Shown piece after piece: positions 1 to 5,856 of a stretch of 9,069 nt of DNA. The stretch's first letter is position 1, and each line of letters opens with the position of its first letter. Both the position numbers and the translations under genes were made by a program. The stretch comes from a bacterium (GTDB lineage Bacteria; Bacillota; Clostridia; Christensenellales; CAG-138). Location: assembly GCA_029218485.1 (NCBI GenBank), contig JAQXRK010000072.1, forward strand, positions 1 to 9,069, read 5' to 3'. The notes below the pieces were generated by a model. It was not told the origin of the DNA. It did not search any database and worked only from the letters and a program-made list of their open reading frames with translations.

Positions 1-1
1 G

Positions 2-256
2 ACCGTGGAGGGCCTGTCCGAAACCGAGATTGGCAGCATTCTGCAGCGCTGCTTCGTCGAGGGCGATGCGGTGCAGTGCGGTTTCTGCACGCCGGGCTTC
101 CTGATGAGCGCCTATGCGCTGCTCCAAAAGAACCCGCATCCGACGCGTGATGAGATCCGTGAAGCGATTGCTGGCAACCTGTGCCGCTGCACGGGCTACA
201 TCCCGATCATCAATGCGATCGAGAAGGCCGGCCTGACCATGGTTGGCGAGGCATAA
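2..256 (+). CDS. Molybdenum hydroxylase [2Fe-2S] subunit, C-terminal part (CoxS/XdhC-like), 5'-truncated by window
   Basis: This is the last 84 codons of a (2Fe-2S)-binding subunit of the xanthine dehydrogenase / CO dehydrogenase small-subunit family. The frame is open from the window edge, so the start and the N-terminal plant-ferredoxin-like domain lie outside. The visible part is the C-terminal helical [2Fe-2S] domain, with the two family signatures QCGFCTPGF (from about base 74) and NLCRCTGY (from about base 176) supplying the four cluster cysteines. In this family the subunit passes electrons between the molybdopterin and the FAD subunits or an outside acceptor during hydroxylation of purines or other N-heterocycles. 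The substrate cannot be told from this fragment, because the catalytic subunit is not in the window. The frame ends with TAA at 254-256, followed by two hairpins. Family call is firm; xanthine dehydrogenase specifically is only the likeliest option. Confidence 0.9.
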   Translation, partial: TVEGLSETEIGSILQRCFVEGDAVQCGFCTPGFLMSAYALLQKNPHPTRDEIREAIAGNLCRCTGYIPIINAIEKAGLTMVGEA

Positions 257-272
257 CGACGCATCCCGGTTA

Positions 273-299
273 CTATCGGAACGGAAGAACTTTCGATAG
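273..299 (+). other. Small 3'-UTR hairpin
   Basis: Bases 273-281 (CTATCGGAA) pair with 291-299 (TTTCGATAG) across a 9-nt loop, giving 9 pairs with one G-U. It lies 16 nt after the Fe-S subunit stop and just before the main terminator, so it may stabilise the 3' end of that transcript. It has no T-run of its own. Confidence 0.35.
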
Positions 300-305
300 A
301 CAAAC

Positions 306-340
306 AAAGCAGCGGAATTCTTATGAATTCCGCTGCTTTT
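306..340. terminator. Bidirectional rho-independent terminator
   Basis: A perfect 15-bp stem is formed by 306-320 and 325-339 around a TTAT loop. The stem contains GCAGCGGAATTC and its complement. On the plus strand the stem runs into TTTTGTC, and on the minus strand into TTTGTTTG, so it can end both the Fe-S subunit transcript and the convergent spoVT transcript, whose stop is at 445. Confidence 0.88.
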
Positions 341-444
341 GTCATCTTTGAAATGCCGTTCAATCAGGGCCCGCCTGCCGGGCGGCTTCCCGATGGAGAC
401 CCGGCAATCGCCGGGCGCCGCATGGGGCGTTCCGCAGAACGGGA

Positions 445-993
445 CTATGCCTCCATCTGCCGCGCCAGAAATGCGGCGATGGTCTGGCAGGTCTTGCTCT
501 CCGGCTCGCCAATGACGGCCTGCGGCTCGAGCGAAAACAGGATGACCGCGCCGACCGCATCGCTCTGGGCGATGATGGGGACGAGCAGCAGCGCTGTGGG
601 CGATTGCTCGCTCTTCTCCGCAATGCGGCGGATCGTTCCGTTTCCCGTATCCTGCAGCACCAGCATGCGCGCAAGGATCGCCTGTTCCACATCCGTGGAG
701 ATGGGCTGGTCGGCCAGCTCCTTTTTGCAGCTTCCGGCGCAGGCAACGACCATGTCCTTGTCGCAGATCAGTGCGCTGTGACCGAACATCTGATGCAGTG
801 TGCTGACAAATTCTGCGGCGAAGGCAGCCAGCTCCCCGACCGGCGAATACTTTTTGAGAATGATTCCGCCCTCATGATCCGTAAAGATCTCCAGCGGGCT
901 GCCCTCGTGGATGCGCAGTGTGCGGCGAATCTCCTTGGGGATAACGACTCGTCCGAGCTCATCAATCCTTCTTACGATTCCGGTTGCTTTCAA
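445..993 (-). CDS. spoVT: Stage V sporulation protein T (SpoVT), AbrB-family transcriptional regulator
   Basis: SpoVT is a forespore DNA-binding regulator that tunes sigma-G genes late in sporulation. The predicted protein has 182 residues, against about 178 in Bacillus subtilis. Residues 1-50 form the AbrB swapped-hairpin DNA-binding domain (KATGIVRRIDELGRVVIPKE, then LEIF and ILKKYSP). Residues from about 56 to the end form the GAF-like domain, ending in the typical AAFLARQMEA. The first ATG in the region (999) sits only 1 nt from GGGAGG. A TTG at 993 lies 7 nt from that Shine-Dalgarno and yields MKATGIVRR, the same N-terminus as the Bacillus protein as I recall it, so I place the start there. 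The gene is convergent with the Fe-S subunit gene, shares its terminator, and is preceded by a possible sigma-G promoter. The identity is very secure; the start is well supported. Confidence 0.95.
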   Translation of the reverse strand: MKATGIVRRIDELGRVVIPKEIRRTLRIHEGSPLEIFTDHEGGIILKKYSPVGELAAFAAEFVSTLHQMFGHSALICDKDMVVACAGSCKKELADQPISTDVEQAILARMLVLQDTGNGTIRRIAEKSEQSPTALLLVPIIAQSDAVGAVILFSLEPQAVIGEPESKTCQTIAAFLARQMEA

Positions 994-1000
994 TGCCATT

Positions 1001-1006
1001 CCTCCC
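1001..1006 (-). promoter_or_regulatory. Ribosome binding site that decides the TTG start of spoVT
   Basis: The minus strand reads GGGAGG here. It is 7 nt from the TTG at 993 but only 1 nt from the ATG at 999, too close for normal initiation. This argues for TTG as the true start. Confidence 0.7.
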
Positions 1007-1048
1007 GTGCCAACGTTTGCATTTTCCAAATAGATTTTGTTTCTCCAG

Positions 1049-1077
1049 TAGTTTTTGCCAACACGGGGTATTTATGC
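1049..1077 (-). promoter_or_regulatory. Candidate sigma-G promoter of spoVT
   Basis: On the minus strand GCATA (1077-1073) matches the sigma-G -35 consensus GHATR. AAAACTA (1055-1049) matches 3 of the 5 fixed bases of the -10 consensus CATNNTA. The spacer is 17 bp against the usual 18. The implied transcript start is about 50 nt from the TTG codon. spoVT is sigma-G dependent in Bacillus, which supports the reading, but the -10 match is imperfect. Confidence 0.38.
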
Positions 1078-1222
1078 GCCGTTTCGGGCGAAAAGGAAGG
1101 ACCTGCTTTTTTTGAAAGCGCGGGCAAACAGGCGCGCGATGCGGTTTTGGATGGAAGTTTTTCTGTGGGAGAGGGGGATTTGTGCACCCGCCGGGGATGA
1201 ACCGCCGCGCATTTGCCTGCGG

Positions 1223-1750
1223 TCATCCGCAAGCCGGTTTTTTGCAGTCCATAAAGAAGACCGCCTCGTCTAGCGGCACGCATTCGAGCGAAAAGCCGGC
1301 CTGCCGCATGGCGGCGGCGAGCAGCTCTGCGCTCTGCGGCTCGTCCCGCACAATGCCGTAGGTGGTATGGATGGCCTGACCGGCGGCGTCGATTGCAAGC
1401 TCGATCAGAAACGGGTTCGCCTGCAGAAAGGCGGCGTCCCAGATGAGAAAACGACCGCCCGGCCGCAGGACACGAAACACCTCGCGCGCGACCGCGCCAT
1501 AGTCGTCCCCGGACATAAACATGAAGGAAAAGAAGGCCGTGGCATGGTCGAAACAGCCGTCGGGGAAAGCGAGCGCGCGTGCGTCCATCACGAGCTTGAC
1601 CGGGCCATCCGGCGCTTCGGCCAGCTCCTCAGCAAGCCGGTCGATCGCGGTAACCTGCCCGCCATAGACCCGTCCGATGATCCCCTCACCGCCGCCGCCC
1701 ACATCCAGTATGGCGCCGGTCAGCGTCCGTTCGATACAAATCCGGTGCAT
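1223..1750 (-). CDS. Class I SAM-dependent methyltransferase (Methyltransf_11 type)
   Basis: A 175-aa Rossmann-fold methyltransferase of unknown substrate. Motif I is ILDVGGGGEG at residues 14-23. VTAID carries the acidic residue that usually holds the SAM ribose. Then come MDARALAFPDGCFD and the post-motif FRVLRPGGRFLIWD. The start ATG at 1750 is chosen because GGAGG (minus strand, 1762-1758) lies 7 nt upstream. The frame stays open further upstream to 1831, but that stretch holds the spoIIID promoter on the other strand. Motif I begins only 14 residues from the N-terminus, so the usual N-terminal cap helices are missing and the protein is close to a bare catalytic core. It is divergent from spoIIID and lies upstream of spoVT on the same strand, with a gap of about 230 bases. 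A sporulation role would be guilt by association only. Substrates of such enzymes range from small metabolites to quinones and cannot be read here. Confidence 0.85.
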   Translation of the reverse strand: MHRICIERTLTGAILDVGGGGEGIIGRVYGGQVTAIDRLAEELAEAPDGPVKLVMDARALAFPDGCFDHATAFFSFMFMSGDDYGAVAREVFRVLRPGGRFLIWDAAFLQANPFLIELAIDAAGQAIHTTYGIVRDEPQSAELLAAAMRQAGFSLECVPLDEAVFFMDCKKPACG

Positions 1751-1776
1751 ACGCGCACCTCCTTTTCCCTGTTTTG

Positions 1777-1805
1777 TACTATCGCAGCCGTTCTCCTCAT
1801 ACGTT
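1777..1805 (+). promoter_or_regulatory. Candidate sigma-E promoter of spoIIID
   Basis: TACTATC (1777-1783) matches 5 of 7 positions of the sigma-E -35 consensus KMATATT. CATACGTT (1798-1805) matches the -10 consensus CATACANT except at one fixed base. The spacer is exactly 14 bp, as expected. The implied start point, near 1812, leaves a leader of about 24 nt before the TTG codon. spoIIID is a known sigma-E gene, so sequence and expectation agree. Confidence 0.6.
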
Positions 1806-1821
1806 TTAGCAAAGGTTCGAT

Positions 1822-1827
1822 GGGGGG
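1822..1827 (+). promoter_or_regulatory. G-tract ribosome binding site of spoIIID
   Basis: GGGGGG lies 8 nt before the TTG at 1836. It can pair with the CCUCC of 16S rRNA only through a G-U pair, so it is a weaker site than the AGGAGG seen elsewhere in the window. Together with a TTG start it suggests modest translation. Confidence 0.5.
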
Positions 1828-1835
1828 ACAATGCA

Positions 1836-2087
1836 TTGCACGATTATATCGAGGAGCGCATCTTTCAATCGGCAGCATACATCATTGAGAATGGCGCGAC
1901 CGTCCGGGATACAGCGCGCGTATTCAAGATCAGTAAGTCAACAGTCCACAAGGACGTCTCCGAGCGGCTGCTTCTGCTCAACCCCGGCATGGCAGCTCAG
2001 GTGCGCCGCGTGCTCGATGTGAACAAAGCGGAGCGGCATATTCGCGGCGGACAGGCGACCTATCGAAAATACAAGTGCCGTGATTAG
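1836..2087 (+). CDS. spoIIID: Sporulation transcriptional regulator SpoIIID
   Basis: SpoIIID is the small mother-cell DNA-binding protein that acts between sigma-E and sigma-K, repressing many sigma-E genes and activating others. The 83-aa product begins MHDYIEERIFQSAAYI and has the helix-turn-helix TARVFKISKSTVHKDVSERL at about residues 27-46. It ends in the basic segment RHIRGGQATYRKYK, which in Bacillus forms the extra DNA-contacting helix. It is about ten residues shorter than the Bacillus protein and lacks its acidic tail. The start is TTG at 1836, because it yields the conserved MHDYI N-terminus and no in-frame ATG lies nearby. An ATG at 1831 is in another frame. A sigma-E-type promoter precedes it. 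Its TAG stop overlaps the stop of the convergent comFC gene by 4 bp. Identification is very secure. Confidence 0.96.
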   Translation: MHDYIEERIFQSAAYIIENGATVRDTARVFKISKSTVHKDVSERLLLLNPGMAAQVRRVLDVNKAERHIRGGQATYRKYKCRD

Positions 2088-2737
2088 ATGCGCGGATCGC
2101 CGGCGGCGCACGCGCAGGCGGCGTAGACCCGGGCGGCGCCGGCCTTTTTGAGCTGTGCCGCGCAGGCGGTCAGCGTGGCGTGTGTGGTTACCACGTCGTC
2201 GACGAGCAGAATGGACAGGCCTTTGACCCTTGGATCGGCGGTAAAGGCGCCGCGCATGTTTTTCTTGCGCGCTGCGGCGTCCAGATTCGTCTGCGATGGT
2301 GTGGAGCGGATGCGCCGCAGCAGGTCCGTGCGGACGGGCAGGCCCGCACAGCGCTCCGAAAGCGCCTGCGCTATCATTTCACTCTGGTTATATCCGCGCC
2401 GGAGCGCCCGCAGCCAATGCAGCGGTACGGGAACCATGCAGTCGATCGTCCAGCGCTCGGGGATGGGGATATGCGCGGCAAAGAAATCTGCAAGGTGGGT
2501 GGCATTGCCGTACTTGAGCCGTAAAACCGCTGATCGCGCGGGATCGGTGTATAAAAAGGCGGCCGTCAGCCCGTCGAGCGGCTCCGCACAGACCGGGTTC
2601 GGGCAGCAGCGGAGCGCCGCGCGGCAGCCGTCGCAAAGCCCGTCGCTGCCGAGAACCGCCTCCTCCATGCACAGCGGACACGCGCAGTCGTTCGGATACA
2701 GCGCATCCAGAACGATTCGTTTGAGGCGCCCGTTCAT
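2084..2737 (-). CDS. comFC: ComF family protein (ComFC-like phosphoribosyltransferase-fold protein)
   Basis: ComFC/ComF proteins have a zinc finger fused to a phosphoribosyltransferase fold and take part in late steps of DNA uptake in competent bacteria. Here 217 residues carry the four-Cys finger C20-PLC23 and C35-DGC38, then MVPVPLHWLRALRRGYNQSE (the conserved PVP and RGYNQ), TPSQTNL, and the PRPP-loop region ILLVDDVVTTHAT at residues 176-188. The loop normally reads TTGAT; here the glycine is His186. The ATG at 2737 is part of an ATGA overlap with the recD2 stop, so translation is probably coupled. The frame stays open upstream, but only inside recD2. The 3' end overlaps spoIIID by 4 bp and no terminator is visible between the two. 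Family assignment is firm; an actual role in competence is inferred. Confidence 0.9.
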   Translation of the reverse strand: MNGRLKRIVLDALYPNDCACPLCMEEAVLGSDGLCDGCRAALRCCPNPVCAEPLDGLTAAFLYTDPARSAVLRLKYGNATHLADFFAAHIPIPERWTIDCMVPVPLHWLRALRRGYNQSEMIAQALSERCAGLPVRTDLLRRIRSTPSQTNLDAAARKKNMRGAFTADPRVKGLSILLVDDVVTTHATLTACAAQLKKAGAARVYAACACAAGDPRI

Positions 2738-4941
2738 GACGACAACAGCGCCTGCCATTCGCGAAGCCGCACGCTCAGCGCGGTGTAGCGGCGCTGAGCA
2801 CGGTTGTTTTCCACCATGGCGGCGATCGTATCGCGCCGGCCGATGCACACGACCTGCCTGCGCGCGCGCGTTACCGCCGTGTACAGCAGGTTGCGCGTCA
2901 GCAATACCGGCGGACCGCCGCACAGCGGCAGGATCACGATCGGGAATTCGCTGCCCTGGCTCTTGTGGATGGAAATGCAGTAGGCAAGGTCGAGCTCGTC
3001 TGACTGCGTAAAATCATAATGGGCAAGCCGGTCGTCGTCAAACAGAATGGACATCCTGCGCGAGGTGTTGTCGATCCGGTAGACCGTGCCAAGGTCGCCG
3101 TTGAACGCGCCCTGCCCCTCCACCGTGGTACCGGCGGCGCCGCGCCGCGTCCATTCGATCTTATAGTTGTTCTGCACCTGCATGACCTTGTCCCCAACCC
3201 GCAGCGTCATCTCGCCGAAGGTGTGCTCGGCCTTGTCCGGCGCGGGCGGGTTGAGCGCGGCCTGTAGCTGGACGTTCAGGTTGTGCACGCCGAGCGGACC
3301 CTTCTTCATCGGGACAAGCACCTGCATATCGAGCAGCGGCTCGCCGGTCTGCAGGCTCGCATCCGGCCGGGTGCACAGCGCGATCACGCGCCGCAGCGCC
3401 TGCTCCTGCGAAGGGATCTCCTCAAACCGGAAATCGCAGTCCGGGTCGCTCTCCAGGAGCGGCATGCTGCCCGCGTTGATCCGGTGCGCATTGGTGACGA
3501 TGCGGCTCTGCTGCGCCTGACGGAAGATTTCCGTAAGGCGCACAACGCGGACGGCGTTGCTTGCGGTGATGTCGCGCAGCACATCGCCCGGGCCGACGGA
3601 GGGGAGCTGGTCGCTGTCGCCGACCATGATCAGCCGCGTACCCTCCGGAATTGCGCACAGCAGCGCGTGAAACAGTGGAACATCGACCATCGACACCTCG
3701 TCCACGATGATCATATCGTAGAAGAGCGGATTATCGGCGTTGCGCTGGAACCCCTCACCGGGGACATACTCGAGTAGCCGGTGCAGCGTTTTTGCCTCGC
3801 AGCCGGTGGCTTCGGTCATGCGCTTGGCGGCGCGCCCAGTTGGAGCGCAGAGCGCGAATTCCATCTGCATATCCATCAGGATCTCCGTAATGCAGCGGAT
3901 GATGGTGGTCTTGCCCGTGCCGGGACCGCCCGTGATGACGAGCACGCCCTGCGTCATGGCCAGCCGAACCGCCTCCGCCTGCTGCGGAGCGAGCTGCAGC
4001 CCGCCCCGGGGAGAGGCGGCAGCCGCTTCCAGAAACGGGTTTTCAATCGGCGGGAGCGCGAGCTTGAGCAGTTTTTCCGCAATTTCGTTCTCCATGCGGT
4101 GCAAGCGCGGGAGAAATACGCCGTCCACATCGTCCACCATCTGATAGACAACTTCGCGCGCGCCGATCAGGTCGTCCAGCGCATCTTCGAGCGGCTCCCC
4201 GGGCACGCCGAGCAGCTTTTGCGTATAGTTGATCAGCGATTGGCGCGGCAGGTAGGTATGGCCGAATTCGCTGCGCGCCTGCGTGAGCGCGTAGAACAGC
4301 CCGGCGCGCAGGCGGGCGGGGGAGTCGAACGAAAACCCGTTGACCTTCTGCGCAATGCGGTCGGCCGTAACAAAGCCGATGCCGTCCACATCCGCGATGA
4401 TCTGGTACGGGTTTTCCTCAATGCGGGCAAGGCAGGATGCACCGTAGATGCGGTACAGTTTCCACGCTTGATTCACGGTGACGCCATAGGGCTCCAGCGC
4501 GAGCAGGATATCCCGCATCGTGCGGTTTTCCTGATAGGAGAGCGTGATCATCGCGCAGCGCTTCTTGCCGATGCCGGCGATCTCCATCAGCCGTTCGGGC
4601 GCATGGTCCATGACGTCGAGCGTATCCATTCCGAAATGCGCGACAATCGCCCGCGCGGTCGACGCGCCGATGCCCTTGATGATGCCGCTGCCGAGATAGC
4701 TCTCAATGGCCTGCAGCGTTGCGGGCGCAAGCGTGGCGCAGGACTGTGCTTTGAACTGCCGGCCATAGCGCGGATGCGTCGTAAAATTCCCGGTCAGCTC
4801 CACGCGCTCGCCCACGCTGCACAGCGGAAGAACGCCGACAACGGAAACCCGCTCGGCTTCGTCGTCCGCGATCTCCAGCACCGTCCAGCCGGTATCGGCG
4901 CTGCGGTAGATGATGGATTGAATCGTACCCGTAATTTGCAT
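2734..4941 (-). CDS. recD2: ATP-dependent RecD2-type DNA helicase (SF1B, RecD-like)
   Basis: RecD2 is a 5'-3' DNA helicase without RecBC partners, linked to DNA repair and replication-fork processing. The 735-aa product has the family architecture. Residues 1-75 form an N-terminal OB-like region. The next section, to about 200, contains helix-hairpin-helix elements (SGIIKGIGASTA, IAGIGKK, DVDGIGFVTADRIA). The helicase core has Walker A GGPGTGKTT at 338-346, Walker B VDE at 413-415, motif III GDSDQLP at 441-447, the SIHKSQGSEFP motif, and motif VI YTAVTRARR from 687. All catalytic residues appear intact. The ATG at 4941 starts 3 nt after the permease stop and lacks any Shine-Dalgarno, so it may rely on reinitiation after the permease. 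The stop overlaps the comFC start. A recD2-comFC pair is, to my knowledge, common in Clostridia and makes sense as a DNA-processing unit. Confidence 0.95.
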   Translation of the reverse strand: MQITGTIQSIIYRSADTGWTVLEIADDEAERVSVVGVLPLCSVGERVELTGNFTTHPRYGRQFKAQSCATLAPATLQAIESYLGSGIIKGIGASTARAIVAHFGMDTLDVMDHAPERLMEIAGIGKKRCAMITLSYQENRTMRDILLALEPYGVTVNQAWKLYRIYGASCLARIEENPYQIIADVDGIGFVTADRIAQKVNGFSFDSPARLRAGLFYALTQARSEFGHTYLPRQSLINYTQKLLGVPGEPLEDALDDLIGAREVVYQMVDDVDGVFLPRLHRMENEIAEKLLKLALPPIENPFLEAAAASPRGGLQLAPQQAEAVRLAMTQGVLVITGGPGTGKTTIIRCITEILMDMQMEFALCAPTGRAAKRMTEATGCEAKTLHRLLEYVPGEGFQRNADNPLFYDMIIVDEVSMVDVPLFHALLCAIPEGTRLIMVGDSDQLPSVGPGDVLRDITASNAVRVVRLTEIFRQAQQSRIVTNAHRINAGSMPLLESDPDCDFRFEEIPSQEQALRRVIALCTRPDASLQTGEPLLDMQVLVPMKKGPLGVHNLNVQLQAALNPPAPDKAEHTFGEMTLRVGDKVMQVQNNYKIEWTRRGAAGTTVEGQGAFNGDLGTVYRIDNTSRRMSILFDDDRLAHYDFTQSDELDLAYCISIHKSQGSEFPIVILPLCGGPPVLLTRNLLYTAVTRARRQVVCIGRRDTIAAMVENNRAQRRYTALSVRLREWQALLSS

Positions 4942-4944
4942 GGT

Positions 4945-5796
4945 TTAAAACAATTGCAGCAGAAGCCCTGCCAGAACGGCAGCGGCATAGACGCTCCCCA
5001 GAAGGATGGCGTAGGTTTTGAAGCGGTGCTTGCCGCGGAGCAGCACCAGCAGGCCCACGCCGGAGGCCGTGCAAAGCCCGGCTACCGCGGAGCCGAAGGA
5101 GATCATGCCGTCGAGATACAGCTGCGTCAGCAGCACCGAGGCGGCGCAGTTGGGGATGAAGCCGAACAGCCCCGCAAGCAGCGGCTGGAACGGGCCCGGC
5201 AGCAGACAGGCGGCGAGCTGCTCCTGACCGATCCATTCGATCAGCAGACCGAGCGCCAGCGAGAAGAGGAACAGGAACAGCAGGATGGACAGCGTGCGCT
5301 TGACCGCCTCGAGCAGAATACGGCCGACGGATGCGCCGCGCTCGCACTCGCACTCGTGCTCGCCGGCCACCGCCGCATAGGCGGCGCGCTGGCGGGCGCG
5401 GCTCCACACCGCGTCCACGGTAAAGCCCGCGATCAGCGCGATGCAGATTTTTGTGAGCAGCAGCAGGCCGACCGTGCCGAGCTGATCCGTATGGCCGAGC
5501 AGGATCGGCACCGCTTCGTCCGATGTGGACAGAAACACCGCGACCAGCGTACCGGCGGAGACCAGGCCGCCGTTGAACAGCTGCGCGCACGCGGCGGAGA
5601 AGCCGCATTGCGGCAGGCAGCCCAGCCCCGCGCCGAGCAGAGGGCCGAACCGGCCGGCGCTCTGCACCGCGTGCAAAAACCGATCTGCCGCGCGATGCTC
5701 CAGATACTCCATCAAAAAGAGCGTTGCCAGCAGAAACGGCACCAGCTTTGCACAGTCGATCAGTGCGTCCAGAAGGATATCCATCAACCAATCCAT
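4945..5796 (-). CDS. ArsP_2-family (PF11449-like) putative metal/metalloid permease
   Basis: A 283-aa polytopic membrane protein resembling the family annotated as arsenic efflux protein or putative manganese transporter; the true substrate is not known. Hydrophobic segments cover roughly residues 10-30, 50-100, 110-130, 165-195, 200-250 and 260-283. Two halves carry related signatures: GCLPQCGFS at 59-67 and GFIPNCAAS at 212-220. Each is followed by a QL-(F/Y) and an S-x-G-x-x-VA element, which points to internal duplication. The loop between the halves has GEHECECE at 145-152, with His147, Cys149 and Cys151 as plausible metal ligands. The ATG at 5796 has GAGG 7 nt upstream. It is the first gene of the unit with recD2 and comFC, although no functional link is obvious. 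The family call is good; transport direction and ion are guesses. Confidence 0.8.
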   Translation of the reverse strand: MDWLMDILLDALIDCAKLVPFLLATLFLMEYLEHRAADRFLHAVQSAGRFGPLLGAGLGCLPQCGFSAACAQLFNGGLVSAGTLVAVFLSTSDEAVPILLGHTDQLGTVGLLLLTKICIALIAGFTVDAVWSRARQRAAYAAVAGEHECECERGASVGRILLEAVKRTLSILLFLFLFSLALGLLIEWIGQEQLAACLLPGPFQPLLAGLFGFIPNCAASVLLTQLYLDGMISFGSAVAGLCTASGVGLLVLLRGKHRFKTYAILLGSVYAAAVLAGLLLQLF

Positions 5797-5816
5797 TACA
5801 TTTCCTCAAATACAAG

Positions 5817-5844
5817 TGCTCCCGCCGTGTTGCCGGCGGGAGCA
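5817..5844 (-). terminator. Probable terminator after glyQS
   Basis: An 11-bp perfect GC-rich stem (5817-5827 with 5834-5844, TGCTCCCGCCG and its complement) encloses a 6-nt loop, 12 nt past the glyQS stop. On the minus strand it is followed by ACTTGTATTT, a poor T-run, so some read-through into the permease-recD2-comFC unit is likely. No separate promoter for that unit is visible in the remaining 20 bases. Confidence 0.65.
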
Positions 5845-5856
5845 GATGGCGGGTCG

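Noticed and set aside
315..330. Two GAATTC (EcoRI) sites 4 nt apart, suggesting a cloning scar
   Set aside because: They are the two arms of a natural terminator stem whose pairing extends to 15 bp, so no artefact is needed.
340..444. GC-rich repeats such as CCCGGCAATCGCCGGG downstream of spoVT
   Set aside because: The stem is short (5-6 bp) with no T-run. The 306-340 hairpin is a far better terminator.
1101..1160. Run of seven T at about 1107-1113 near GC-rich repeats as a terminator for the methyltransferase gene
   Set aside because: On the minus strand this is an A-run, not a T-run, and on the plus strand no stable stem directly precedes it.
2738..2923. N-terminal extension of comFC into recD2
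   Set aside because: The extension is out-of-frame recD2 sequence. The ATGA overlap start gives a normal-length ComFC beginning just before the zinc finger.
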